This document shows positions 25,501 to 37,328 of a DNA stretch of 64,000 bases, in pieces. Below the pieces are notes generated by a model. That model made no database searches. It was not told the origin of the DNA and saw only the letters and a list, made by a program, of their open reading frames with translations. The position numbers and the translations under genes were made by a program. The DNA lies in assembly GCA_963930655.1 (NCBI GenBank), contig OZ005609.1:13560501-13624500 (forward strand). Reading direction: 5' to 3'. Source of the DNA: Myrica gale. Its lineage: Eukaryota > Streptophyta > Magnoliopsida > Fagales > Myricaceae. Position 1 is the stretch's first letter. Each line of letters begins with the position of its first letter.

Positions 25501-26944
25501 TGAAGCATGTGCCAACAAGATATTATGGGCTGCTATATATGGCTCTGAGGAAGAGTTTCCCCTAGAGAAGTAATTCACTCCAAATGGAGGAGAACATTTC
25601 TGAGGTGGAGAAAATCCCATGTCATAACCTCCCAGGACATTCACATTGGGCTCGTAACAGTGCTTCAATATAAAACCCTATCTCCAAACTCTCTGGAGCA
25701 CACCTCCGCATATAATGTGAAATCTCTTCTGCATTAAAAATAGATATAATTCGCCTAGAAGAAAAAAAAATAGACATAATTTGATAGCATTATCACTCTG
25801 TGCCCATGCTATTGGCAGCTAAACATATCCTAAGCAGTAAGCACACAAGGCAAATTAAACTAGCAATGGTTGAGATCAATACACAATCCTTCAGCTAACC
25901 CATCCTCCATACTCATCTTCAAGTGCCTGAGGAAGATCGTAATTGCTTAATGTAACTTGGGGTTGGGTTCCTGCACAATCAAGAGACAGCAATATTTTGA
26001 AAGAAGAGGTTTTAGAGGCATGGTTTGGAGTGCTAAGCAATGAATTAGCGTAGCTTATGATGGAAATTCGGCTCTAACCATTGTTAACAAGTTCATCGAT
26101 GAGATTGTTGTAATATTGCAAACCCTTTGGATTGGAAGGCCCTCTTCCATCTGCAAGGATAATACAACCACTTTGTGTGAATATAAAATATTTCAAAACA
26201 CATAGCAAATGGTTTGTATTCAATATATTGGATCATAGTTCGGTACTGATCATACTGGGAATAAGTCTCGACCATGAGATGGAAAATCTATATGCATCAA
26301 GGCCTGTGTCCACCATGAGTTGCACATCTTCCTGCAAGAGATAGGAACCTGATCACATGTGGACTCTCTACTCCACCAACTAAGTGTACGTTGGTTGGGT
26401 ACAAACATTAGTGAATCTAAAATGGAAGAACAATTTCTTTGTTTTGTTTACAACCAAAATAAATTGACCTCAAAAGCCATGGATCATTCATGTTAAAGGA
26501 TCGTTGATCAAAGTATATAGTATGCAACCTTATATTTATGATTCTGATCACAAGCCACATCTCCAGTTGCTCCCTGTGCTTTCCCTGTAAGCTTGAGAAG
26601 AGAATTTTTTAAGATTATGTCGTGTTTCGTACAAACATATACAGATCTATCTCACAACCATCAGTTAGTAACCTGGTACTTCCTCTGTTCTGTTGTTCCT
26701 TATTTTGGACGTTGTTATTTTAGAACGTGATAAGGACTTCAAACCCAACCAAAGATTGAGACAGCCGTGAGTAACGTATCGACCTTAATGCAAAAGGCAT
26801 TGATTGGTTACTGACCTGATAAGCTGAGGTGCCCGAACCGAAGATAAAGCCAGGTGGGAAGTCGTCCCGGCTAAATTCATGGGGGATGGATAATCCTACT
26901 GCTAAATTCAGCAAAAGAGTTAGTATCAAAGAAAGCCTCACCAT
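22590..26944 (-). pseudogene. Decayed GH1 beta-glucosidase gene (BGLU11-like)
   Basis: Glycoside hydrolase family 1 enzymes are secreted or vacuolar beta-glucosidases with two catalytic glutamates. Exon 1 (26944-26816) gives a signal peptide then FPPGFIFGSGTSAYQ. Recognisable later exons are 26584-26529 (ATGDVACDQ), 26331-26256 ([15 protein letters not shown]), 26150-26079, 25970-25883 (VTLSNYDLPQALEDEYGGW), about 25750-25460 ([12 protein letters not shown]), 25350-25020, about 24572-24476 (with IYIYENG, the nucleophile region), about 24017-23951, and 22832-22600 (GYFPWAFLDVFELLDGF). Lesions: the exon that should follow AYQ (VEGAA...) is missing; an Arg codon became TGA in 25970-25883; the acid/base region TVNEP has a TGA (25664-25666) plus a one-base deletion beside it; further stops occur in 25350-25020. 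A TRIM element sits between the last exons. Confidence 0.88.
23114..23468 (-). mobile_element. Complete TRIM retrotransposon (355 bp)
   Basis: Two 131-bp LTRs (23114-23244 and 23338-23468) are almost identical and read TGTTAG... on the minus strand. Directly next to the right-hand LTR is TGGTATCAGAGG (reverse complement of 23326-23337), the usual primer site for initiator methionine tRNA. A purine tract, GTGAGGGGGCG, precedes the other LTR. A 5-bp target duplication AACGC flanks the element (23109-23113 and 23469-23473). The 93-bp interior has no coding capacity, as expected for a terminal-repeat retrotransposon in miniature. Confidence 0.95.
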
Positions 26945-26979
26945 TTTCCACCTTGTTGAAGTTTTTTGGCTTTCACTCA

Positions 26980-28560
26980 CGTAGAGTAGTTCTAAAAACT
27001 ATTGTCATGCTTTTGTCGTTCAGAGAGGGAAAGAGAAACAGTTGAGGGGCAAAGCAAGGTCATTTGGCACCTCTGATTGATGATAACTTATTTGCTTCCA
27101 TACAAATTTTTATTGTCACCTGACTCACCTCTTTCCGCATCACGCATGGACAGCATGCGACTTCGTTCTATAAGAGACCACAGAACCGTCGTGGTTTTGC
27201 CATTGGTCTACATTTTATCATACCCCCAAGCGAAGCAATCGTTCTTCTTTAATGGTAATTGATGGCCGCCCTTGATGTTCTTGCTGTTACTTTTGTCGTC
27301 ACTAAATCTAATGTTCGTATCGGGACTGAAAATCATTGTTGTTACTTGTTACGAAAAAAAAAACTGATGATATTGTTTGTTTGTTCCGATGTTAAGGCGA
27401 CACCTTTCGTCTTCATCAGTCATAACAAACATATAACTCATATTTGCACAAAAAATTATATAGCTTTGTGGTCCCTCATCCTTATCAGACGGGTTTTACA
27501 AGGAAAAAAAAATCCCACAGCTAACAAAGTAGAATGGAGTGATCTATCAGGATATAGAATGGAAAATAAAATAAAATTGTCTCAAGAACATAGGTTTCTT
27601 GGGGGGGTTGAAAAGTTGGTCCGATCAATATTCTAGGTGTTTGCCTTATGCAAAAACAAAAAACAAATACAAAGTATTACCCGACGCCTTACTGCACTCA
27701 CCAAACCTCAATGGCTCAATGTAGTCAGGTTTGAATACCAGAGGCACCACCTAATGAGGCAACAATAAAGGCAATGTCAAGCTAAAAATAGTTTTAATAT
27801 CTTAATGGTCCAAGACTATCAAATAGTATCCACTTTGTCTCCATTAAATTAACAATGGTGGAAGTTCCATTTAGAGCTGCAACTCGTGAATAATAAAAAA
27901 CCAACTGTAAGGAGCAAGGAAATACCAGCTGATACAAGAAAGCTTTCTGCACTCCCAGCAGAATCATGAAAGCATAAGCAGACAAATCATATCCACAATC
28001 TGCTTCATACTAATACCTCACGGTACAACATCAACCAACATGCATAGACTAAGAATCAGATGACAAACAAGTGAAAGACACAAATAATCACTTGAGATTC
28101 CCAAATAGAGTGACAATCATTGGAGCCTGTCGATGCAAGCAACCATGCCTTGACTAGGATGAAAAATCATTATCCTAAGTCAATCAGGAACTAAATTTTG
28201 GTACCTCCCACATTAAATGTACTGTTAGTCCCTTGGGTGTAGCCTCATTGGTTTTCTTCTCATACTCAGTGTCAACATTTCTATTATCCTCTACACAAGA
28301 ATATCAGCAAATATTGAAAGAAAATCACGTGACCAAGAGATAGCACTAAAAGGGAAAATCAATCCAAAACTGGTATATATATATACTAGGAACATTATTC
28401 ACCTAAGTGTTATCTATATCGAAACCTCAACACATAGATAATCTAAAGTGCACGACAACTATGCTTCATAGTAACAAATTTCGAATCTTCGCCAGAACAA
28501 CTTGAAGCAAATTTATAGAACAATTATTAACAAAATTCAACGACTCTACAACAGACTTAG
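26980..28560. other. Intergenic spacer between GH1 relic and F-box gene
   Basis: No convincing gene on either strand. Short open frames (for example 27259-27636) have no domain or splice support. The left part would be the promoter of the dead GH1 gene and the right part the 3' flank of the F-box gene. Confidence 0.55.
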
Positions 28561-28812
28561 GTGAAAGTCCTAACCACACATTTATGTATTAATTCTCAAA
28601 TCCAACCTGAGAAACAGGTAGTAAATATAACAACAACAAAACATGATAAATCCATAGATATGCGAAAGCCGCATATACCTGATACACACGCTACAGAGTT
28701 GTCTTAGTTCCTCAACTCCTCCGATCAAATTGGAGACATTAATGAGAAATGAAACAACGAATAAACCAGGTAAACTAACATCCACAAACACAGAAATAGA
28801 TGCTTGACATTA

Positions 28813-29853
28813 TTAGGTGTATAATGGCAAATCCGTCCACGCCCCGGAGACATGTCCATTCTCGCAGACATAAGCATGGACAACCGGCTCACCATCGTCG
28901 TGATACCCAAAAACCCGTCTCAAACAAAATGCGGAATGCAGGTCCCAGGTCGCTTTGCAAGCACAGAAGGCGCAATTCACATCGATCTTGCTCCTATTCC
29001 CATCGTTTATCGTCCTCCACACCCGGGACCTCTTGAAGTTCTTGAAGATCCCTCTGAAGAGCATGTAATTCCGCTTCTCCTCAATGTGAACACACCCTGG
29101 CCAATCACAGATGTACAAACAATCATCGCGGAACTGTCTCGCGAGGAGCTTGCTCCCTTGCTCTCGGCTCAGATTCCAAACCCCAGACGCCAAGTGCGAC
29201 CGCATAGACCGACAAATCCTCCTGCTCCTCGATACGGAGCGTTCTTGCTCTACCTTAACAACATCAACATCAACACCAACACCGGTGTCAACAACAACCT
29301 CTTCACCACCAATAACCAGGGGAGCACCTCGTGACTCCGAAACGTCGTAAATAGTATCACAATACAGGTCGTCAAAGAGGGACCAGGAAGAAGCGCTTCC
29401 TGAATTAGCATCATCAATATTGCTGGCGCATGGCTCGGTGGATGGTGGTTGTATATTTGATGATGGAATCAGACAAGCGTTTCGGTAATTCTCATCGGGG
29501 CCGAGTTCTCGTTCGAGGCCGAAATCCGAGTTCTCGAGGAGGACGCCGGAGTGGAGGAGCCCCGGGCAGCAGACAGCGAGCTTGTGAAGCGCGGCCCAGC
29601 CACCGGGAGGACATGAGGAGCCGGCGGAGGAGGAGGACAGGAGATTGGAGACAACCGCGGGGATGGTGCTGGAGCACTTGTGCCGCCAGCAAACGGTGCG
29701 GATCAGGGACGAGAACTTGGTGCACGCGCAGGCGAGTCGGGCCCAGTTGCGCGGATCGTACTCAAGCTTGGAGAAGATATTGAGCACGACATCGTCAGAG
29801 AGTCTCGAGAACACATTATCTGTCTCTGCTGATTTGTTTCTCCCCTGGGTCAT
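28813..29853 (-). CDS. EDL3: EID1-like F-box protein (EDL3 type), intronless
   Basis: Predicted substrate receptor of an SCF ubiquitin ligase. Single-exon frame of 346 aa starting MTQGRNKSAETDNVFSRLSD. The frame stays open upstream to 30129, but that extension is low-complexity and would place the start upstream of the TATA box, so 29853 is preferred. F-box at about residues 14-60 (LSDDVVLNIFSKLEYDPRNW). Family signatures follow: CCPGLLHSGVLLENSDFGLE, RSHLASGVWNLSREQGSKLL, CLYICDWPGCVHIEEKRNYM, FKNFKRSRVWRTINDGNRSK, and the C-terminus VCENGHVSGAWTDLPLYT. The 250-290 region before the conserved C-terminal half is rich in Val/Asp and is the most variable. Arabidopsis EDL3 is linked to abscisic acid responses and flowering; EID1 itself acts in phytochrome A signalling. 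I favour EDL3 over EDL1/2 on overall pattern only. Confidence 0.9.
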   Translation of the reverse strand: MTQGRNKSAETDNVFSRLSDDVVLNIFSKLEYDPRNWARLACACTKFSSLIRTVCWRHKCSSTIPAVVSNLLSSSSAGSSCPPGGWAALHKLAVCCPGLLHSGVLLENSDFGLERELGPDENYRNACLIPSSNIQPPSTEPCASNIDDANSGSASSWSLFDDLYCDTIYDVSESRGAPLVIGGEEVVVDTGVGVDVDVVKVEQERSVSRSRRICRSMRSHLASGVWNLSREQGSKLLARQFRDDCLYICDWPGCVHIEEKRNYMLFRGIFKNFKRSRVWRTINDGNRSKIDVNCAFCACKATWDLHSAFCLRRVFGYHDDGEPVVHAYVCENGHVSGAWTDLPLYT

Positions 29854-30077
29854 GGAGTATTCTGTGAAAGGGGCAAAGTGTTTTACTGAATTTATGGACT
29901 TTGTTATGCTTATTATTGAGATTTTCGGGGTTTCCTGACAGAGGTACAATCGGACATAGGAGAGAATCCTGGCCGAATTCAATTGCGAGAGTCTAGCTAG
30001 ACAGAGAGAGATAGAGAGCAAGCTCGGTCGGTTGTGCGCGAAAATGCTGGGATGAGAGATTTGGGCGTTTGCAACAA

Positions 30078-30086
30078 ATTTATAGA
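30078..30086 (-). promoter_or_regulatory. Probable TATA box of the F-box gene
   Basis: TCTATAAAT on the minus strand lies about 225 bases before the ATG at 29853. This fits a 5' UTR of about 190 nt and argues against the longer N-terminal frame. Confidence 0.55.
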
Positions 30087-30923
30087 GTTGGATAAAATTG
30101 TGATTATTCACAACCTTTGTTACCTCCAAAGTATAATTGAACGGCCTAAAATAAAAAAATAAAAAAAAAAGACACTACACATGAACTGTTTGATAATTAC
30201 TACAGATATTATTAGCAATCATAGGATCCAAGTTTTTATAGTTATAATCATTTTTATCTGAATTGGAACATTCAATTTAGATAATAAATTAAAGAATCTT
30301 GATCTATATAATTGGTGACCAAAAGAATTCCCTGGTCAAATAATTCAGAGGATAACATGCTTTAGTTCACAAGGTAAATTTCAACTGCCTTCATTAAAAG
30401 TGAACAAAATAGTCTTTGATCCCGACTCAAACATGACATCATGTTTAGATAAATTGCAATCAGATATACAGACGGTAGCCATTATCGGCTGCTTCTATTT
30501 CTTCACGAGTACAGAGACGATGAGGGTGGCCGCTTAAGAGAAGCTGCATATAAAAAACAAGATTCTAATACGTTCATAGCTTTACGTTGTGCCGCCAAAA
30601 AGCTATGGACGTATACCCACTGTTTCCATTTATTGGATTTGGTGGGTGTTCAGTGTTCTAACGTGGCCAAACGACGGGGCCACAATGGAAGACTAAACAG
30701 TTCGTAATGAATGATTCATGAATGGCACGAGATGAATCCAGGGCCGCAAAAGCAGGCCGCCAAGTTCGCTTCTACCCCACATCTTCTACACTTGTGGATT
30801 GATGTTTGGCTCCACGTGCATGTCTTACTTCTTCTTCTTTTTTATAGATATGCATGTCTTACTTTATCACTTGAGATTGAAGGACAAGGACAGTCATTGT
30901 TTCTACTTTCTATGCACGCGAAC

Positions 30924-31327
30924 AAGGGCTGCACCGGAAAACCGGTCAGGTCCGAAGATCGAATCGGATTTCCGATTGTATTTATACGCAGAATCGTACC
31001 GAACAACTTAAAAATAATTTAATTCAGTCCAGTCAAATGCTGAGTTCCAATCTCGATCACTTAAGTGGTCCGGATTGATTTCATTTTTTAATTTAACAAA
31101 AAATAGATTAATTTCGAAGGGAAAGGACATATAAAAATGTAGAGTTTTAGTTTAGATTAAAACTAAATGTTTTAAGTTTGTAATTTGTATTAAAAAATAT
31201 AAAAAAAATTTTATTTATATTAATAAATCTTGTCCGGACCGGTTTATCAAAAGATATGAACCTGACCGAATTTAAATAAACAAGACCGAACCAGACCATA
31301 AATCCAGTCCAATTTTGTTCAACCCTT
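30924..31327. mobile_element. hAT-type MITE with 8-bp target duplication
   Basis: A 404-bp element with ends AAGGGCTGCACC and, inverted, AAGGGTTGAAC. It is flanked by perfect 8-bp repeats ACGCGAAC (30916-30923 and 31328-31335), the length typical for hAT insertions. Subterminal regions carry CCGGTC/GACCGG words in both orientations. No coding capacity. A similar start appears at 63812. Confidence 0.9.
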
Positions 31328-31335
31328 ACGCGAAC

Positions 31336-32112
31336 AGGGTAGTAAATTGTGTTATGTTTAATTGTAAAAATTTTAAAATGTTAAAATTATTGAAAAAATG
31401 AAAAGATATATAATTTAAATAATTTTTTATATTTATTTAAAGTAAAAAATAATAATTTGATAATAAAATTTGGAGTCCCGAAATTTCCACTAACTGTTTT
31501 TGGTAAGTAAAACAACACATCGACGACCGAGGACTGCAAACTTCAAAGACTCGAAATTAGTTTGCACAGACCGAAATTAATCCAAGTGTGTAAGCTTGTT
31601 GTTCAGGTAAAAAAAAAAACACACCCGGTAAAATTGGCCAGTCCAAAGAAGAGTGTACATGGGACATTTAGAGCATTCATAAAGCCATAGAAACTACTAA
31701 TATGGAAACTAACATATTTCGCCAAAACACCACATGGTGGGATTTAGCAAATCTCATGTGCAATACAAATACGGGTGAATGTTAAGTTCCGCCAACAAAG
31801 ATTCCACAAAGATTTATAAAACACATTTAAAGTTTAAACTCAACTACAAACTCCAGTCTGTATGTCTGTTATAATAGGTCTGCTATTGCTCCCACCGGAT
31901 AATTCCTGGTAAAGTCAAAAAACCTCACCCCCATCAAAGCTTCAGGAATCAACAGATCAGCTGGCAATCAGAGCTTACCTGAAATAAAAGAAGGTTTCCA
32001 ATGATTATTCTGCTAGAAGCTATAAAAGATGCAAAGGATCACCGATGATTGAAGGACAGATTCTGACATTTAAAGGTAATATGGCTCCAATACTCGGACT
32101 AGAAGAAGAAAA
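31336..32112. other. Spacer between hAT MITE and SR gene 3' end
   Basis: AT-rich. The right half must contain the 3' UTR of the SR protein gene, whose stop codon is at 32113-32115 on the minus strand. No other gene is seen. Confidence 0.55.
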
Positions 32113-35100
32113 TTAGCGCAAAGGATGAGACCTGGATAAGCTCTTGCTCCTGCTTGGGCTCCTGCTTGGGCTGCGCCTCTTTGGGCTTTTACTCTTCCGT
32201 TTCTGACGCTGTGAGAGAACTAATACTGAGTGCTAACATACACATATCGATAGGAAATGGTAGGCCTATCTCAATTCTACACCAAGAACTTATGAATGGG
32301 ATTTATTCCAAGGAGAACAGGTCTGTCGAAATCGCAGGCAAGCTAGATAGACAGCAGGTCACAATACTTTCAAACACATTATAAAAGATTTTCGAAAAAA
32401 CTATACAAGGTTCTAATATTCAACTACCCCAGAACTCTGTCTTTAGGTTTCTGTCCCGACAGGCTAGCCCCCATTAAATGGGGAATGTCAGGACTCATTA
32501 AACATAAAGGCTGGTCCATTTATTCATAATCACAAGACTATTTGTTCAGAACTGAAAAATAAAACACATACCACAGGCACTGGAGATCTGGATCTTGATC
32601 GAGATCTGCAAAAGTTCCAGAAACAACCCATTTTAAAATCCACACGTTCCTTTTACCAAATTTGATCCCAGAGCCTTCTTGCCTCTTCCACGTCAGAGTT
32701 ACCATATACAAAATGGATGCAAGGAAAAGCCATAAATATTTAGCAGTTCAACAGGAAAAAAAATATCAGGCCACTTCATATTAATTCCAGCCTAAGAAAC
32801 ATAACCTAAATTCAGAATGAAAACATCATAACGTTATTCTTAAGACACCAGTGGACAGGGAAGAGAATTTTCCCTACTGTACCACAAAAATCCAGAGAAG
32901 CCAGATAGTGCAGCCTATTAGCTTGGCAAATGTTGGAGCAGAAAATGATAATCAAATCGTCTCTACTCCTCACTGTTGGTGATATCCAAATCCCAATGGC
33001 ACTTAGGTCACAGTTATCCAGCTTTAAAATTGCAACCATGATCTCCTTTGTTCCCAATCTAGCACCCATGGACATTTGCAATGCTAAAAGAATTAGAACT
33101 GAGCCACCATCAAGGTTTCCAAAGCTGTCCATCTAAAAAACAGCATACCTCCACAACCAAAAGAGTTGCAGGCAACTGAACCATATCCCATCAAGATCCT
33201 AAAATCCAATCCCAACTTCGCTGCATGTATCCATATCTAAAAAACACAGAGAAGGCAATTTTCACACAAACAAAGGAAAGAGGAAAAAGAACACTGATGC
33301 ACGTTTTCTCCATCACCCCAAATTTTGAAGATATCGATGGGAAGCAAAATGACAAATAAGTGACACAAAATCATGTGTGACAACCCCACGAGAATATGTG
33401 AATCATTAATCAATTTTTCTAGCACAATGCCATATTAATCAGAAGAGTGAACAAATATTCCTTCCCATAACCATTTCAAATTACGCCTTAGAATATTTAC
33501 AGAGTTACTAAAACTAGAAAAAAAATCCCCAACAATAGCATGCATATCAAGACATAATTAAATTAGAATGAATGATAACATACTTCAGCAATGACAGTGA
33601 AAACTCAAAGGTTCTAAACTTATGAACTGATCTAAATGTAAAGGTGAACCGGGTGAACAGAGAACAAGGTCACCAAAAACAAATGCAAATATGCATTCCA
33701 GTAGTCAAGAATGGGCAACAATGGCTTAATTCAATGATCCCTAAGTTGTTTTATTTTCTAACAACAAATCCTAAATAATACGCACTACAAACTACCTAAA
33801 ACACTTTCATCCTAGAAAAATACCCAAAAAGCCCACAAGATAGATCAGCAAAGAAACAACAAAATGAGTGTTTTTCATTAATATCCTTGATCCATCAAGG
33901 AAAAAAGCGACTCCAAAGCATCAAGCATGACGTGACCATCGATCGTCACAAACACAAAAATCGAGTGAGAACATACATACCCTGACATAGACCGAGACCT
34001 CGAACCAGCACGAGAGCGAGAGCGAGATCGAGAAGCAGACCTTGACTGTTCTTTAGCAGGTGACCGGCGCAAAGTTTTGCTCTTTGGAGACTTGCTGCAT
34101 CACAATTAGAGAGTTGGCAAATAATAATGACACCAAGAAATGCTAAGATAGTACTCATCAAACCTCTTGCTCTTGCCCTTGCTGACACTTCGGCTGCGAC
34201 TGCGACTGCGACTATAGCTCCTGCCTCTTGAATAAGATCGACCACGACTAGGGCTCCTAGAGGAGTCCCTCTTTGAATCGTATTCCCTAACCTGTGAACA
34301 AATGAAATAATAAACATAGATAACATGAACAGAAACAAAAAAAAAAGGCAATATTCAAGCATCTAAATTAATACATACACGAACAAATCCCCTAGAAAAT
34401 GCATTCCGAAACTCTGAGTCATCAAGTTTTTTAACCTGCAGACCAGAGAAGAATAAAAATACAGACAAATATCTCCTTTCTATGTACAGATGATTGAACT
34501 CAAGTTCAGTGGAGGTCATTCAAATTGATCATCAGCAATCAATAAGTAATTTAACTTACTGCATACTTCATGTCTTCATAGTTTGTGTAATCGACAATCC
34601 CTGTAGTACCTACAGCAGAATCATAACAAAGATATGTAATTAACAAAAAAAGAGAATGTCTTCTTTCAGCCTATGTCTGGATGCATCAAAATTGGGGTAA
34701 GTGTAGATTTTATTGGGGTTTGTGAAAATTGTGAAGGGGGATGATTCGATAGTCTTTTTTTATGAAAAAGGTGTTCGAGTTTCTGAAAAAGTGTTTGTGA
34801 GAAAATTTCCAAAAAAATTTTGTGCTTGCCAAACATATCCTTAAGCTCTAGGCTTGAACACCAGTCTTCAGAGCATAAACTGAAAACAACAAAAAAATCA
34901 CAACTAAAACAAATGCCAAAAATTTTTACAAACACAAAATTAATGAAGCACTGGCCACAATCTTGAAAGTCCATCACTCCCCAGCACAAAACTAGTTACA
35001 GAAACAACTATTCCATCAAAAGCAAGGAACCCTGGCACAGCTCCCATTCAACCTAGAAATTTCTAATTGTATTATTAGCTTTCGTCCAGATCCTTCCTCC

Positions 35101-36359
35101 ATATCGTGAAAAGACCCAATGATGAGAAAACTAGACCAGACAGTCTCAAATTCCACCATGTCATATGAAACTTTAAATAAGACCGGTAGACTTATTGCAT
35201 CTTACCACTACCATCACGGAACACTTGGGAAAAACAAACATCCCCAGCTTGTCGCATGTGATCCTGAGGCGAGATCAAGATTAAGCTCAAATAAATCTCC
35301 GAAAATTTCAATCCAAAATACCTCTTAACATGGGCATGCACATGCACCCAGATGAATAGATATAACCAGCAGCAGTTACCAGTTCATCAAAACAAATGCT
35401 CACCTTAAGGTCTTGCCATGAAGCAGAAGGAGGCAATCCACTGACAAGCACTGCATGGTGGAAGGACAATTCAGAAGACATAATATTCACAATCCCATAA
35501 CAAAGTAAAATTTCCTTGGATAAAATCCACACCACGAAATTCGGAGCGCCTGGATACTCCACCACGTCCACTCCGACCACTGCTGTGACTACTATATCGA
35601 TCCTTTGAAGATGAATGCCCCCGGCCACCATGTGCGAGTTCCACCTGTAAGTATGCGAGAGCATATGAGATAATGGAAAAACTATCGTACCGTCAATGTG
35701 GACAACATATGCACATAGAATGACTAACCCTTAGTCGATGCCCATCGAAATCATAGCCATCACGCCCGCGAATGGCATCCTCAGCATCTTGAGCATCTTC
35801 AAACTGTAACGAACAATCTTAAAAACTACAATAAAGGAAAGAGTATAAGACAAAAGAGGCAGCAAATTAAGACGCTCTAAACTTACCTCGACAAATGCAT
35901 AACCTGGGGGCCTTGGTGGTACCTTGAGATCAATGTGCGCTATGCGTCCATACTGCCCCACGAAAGAGTGTTAGATAACAAATATGAACAATTTTTCATC
36001 ATAAAATCTAAGCACACAACTTATCCAAAGTCATGTGCAACTCATATACATCAACCCTTAAAAAAAACCTACACAACTGGAACCCACTCAAAGCATTCAG
36101 ACCTCAGTTCAGAATAAGCTATATATGCCTTATCCTACCAAACAACTTACAATTTCAGGTTTATTAAACATGACCTGATACGCACACTTTGCATTTTACA
36201 TGTCTAAAAAACCTAATAATGCAAGCCCTGTCATATTCAAACCAATCCCAAAATTCAGAACAACTACGCTACCTTGTAGAACAAGTCCTCCACTTCTCTC
36301 TCACGTATATCAGCTGGAAGGTTACCGACATAAAGAGTCCGGCTTGCACGGCTACTCAT
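32113..36359 (-). CDS. SR34: SR splicing factor, SR34/SRSF1 type, 12 coding exons
   Basis: Nuclear pre-mRNA splicing factor, 307 aa. Exons in transcript order: 36359-36273, 35952-35887, 35803-35729, 35644-35533, 35450-35404, 35263-35206, 34609-34560, 34435-34379, 34291-34164, 34094-33981, 32605-32572, 32208-32113; all are GT-AG and in phase. RRM1 occupies about residues 8-80 (RNP2 LYVGNL, RNP1 PPGYAFVEF). A Ser/Gly-rich linker follows, then the pseudo-RRM with the diagnostic SWQDLKDHMR around residue 125. From about residue 185 comes an Arg/Ser domain with repeated RS dipeptides. The 1.38-kb intron before exon 11 is much longer than the others. A non-coding first exon probably ends near 36755 (CTTCGAAG|GTAAGC on the minus strand). 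SR34, SR34a, SR34b and SR30 are close paralogues, so the symbol is a best guess. Confidence 0.93.
34669..34840. repeat. Tourist-like MITE in an SR gene intron
   Basis: 172 bp with left end GCCTATGTCTGGATG and inverted right end GGATATGTTTGGC. The flanks are TCA and TTA, so the 3-bp duplication is imperfect. It lies in the intron between the sixth and seventh coding exons. Confidence 0.65.
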
Positions 36360-36925
36360 TCTTTCCTAAGACAAATAATTTGATTGAAAACCATAAGGCC
36401 CTGATAATTAACCATACAACTAAAAAAATGTCAATAGCAATTACATAACAAAATGGCACCATTTCGTTGCTCAGAAATGCAGGAAAAGAAAACAGCACGA
36501 AAAAATTATAAATCCCCGATCTTTCGCCGCTTAGACCAAAACTCAAAACCCTACTCATGAAACCTAATATACCAAAAATTACCTGAGAAACGCACTAAAC
36601 AATAATGAGCCAAAGAGTCGAGAAAAGGAAAATCCGATAATTAGAAACTTATTTTTTGTAACAAATTTTCCAGCCCTCTCTCTCTGCCATAAAGCAGGGG
36701 AGAGCAACTAGTGTACGGGGTTCGCGGGTTCGATGGTGGATAAGAGAGCTTACCTTCGAAGCGCAGAGGCGACGTCTGGTTAGGGTTTTGGCTAGTGAGA
36801 ATGAGGGGAAGGTAGAAGGTAGTAGGATAGGTAAACAAACTCGTGAGATGGTACCCTTATTATTTGTACGTTTTCGATTTTATATCCGATTCTTCTTGTT
36901 CTATTATTATTAGGCTTAAATATTA

Positions 36926-37157
36926 GGGATAAATGTAAAATTAGTCCATGTGTTATACGTAAAAATCGTTTTAGTCCCTGTGATATGAAATGCATCGATT
37001 TAGTCCCTGTGATTCTATTTTCGTTTGTTATTGGTCCTCCATCAGGGACTAATTTTATCACTTTCTGAAATCATAGGGATTAAATTGATGTTTTTCATAT
37101 CACATGGACTAAATCGATTTTTGCGTATAGCACAGGGACCAATTTTTTATTTATCTC
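36926..37157. mobile_element. MULE-type MITE nested in the Pack-MULE end
   Basis: 232-bp inverted-repeat element (ends GGGATAAATG and, inverted, GAGATAAATA; inner TTTAGTCC words on both arms). It is flanked by the perfect 9-bp repeat TAAATATTA (36917-36925 and 37158-37166). Deleting it plus one repeat restores a Pack-MULE left end that matches the right end base for base over most of its length. Confidence 0.9.
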
Positions 37158-37328
37158 TAAATATTAAGTATATTCCTGAGTTTAATTTTTTTTCTGAAAA
37201 TGCTTTAGGGTAAAATTTATTGTCTCACCGTCTCTGGGGTTTATTTACTTTCCCAGTCATATCCCTCCGTCCAACTTCCGTCCCAAAATTGACGAAAGTT
37301 GCTGACGTGTCAAAAACTATCGACGTCA

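Noticed and set aside
28852-29334. 160-codon plus-strand open frame
   Set aside because: It is antisense to the well-supported EID1-like F-box gene and has no domain; a shadow frame.
29854-30129. N-terminal extension of the F-box protein to 438 aa
   Set aside because: The extension is low-complexity, contains the region downstream of a good TATA box, and family members start near the MTQGRN-type methionine.
33946-34362. 138-codon minus-strand frame over the SR gene
   Set aside because: Another reading frame of the RS-domain exons and introns; the spliced RS frame explains the sequence.
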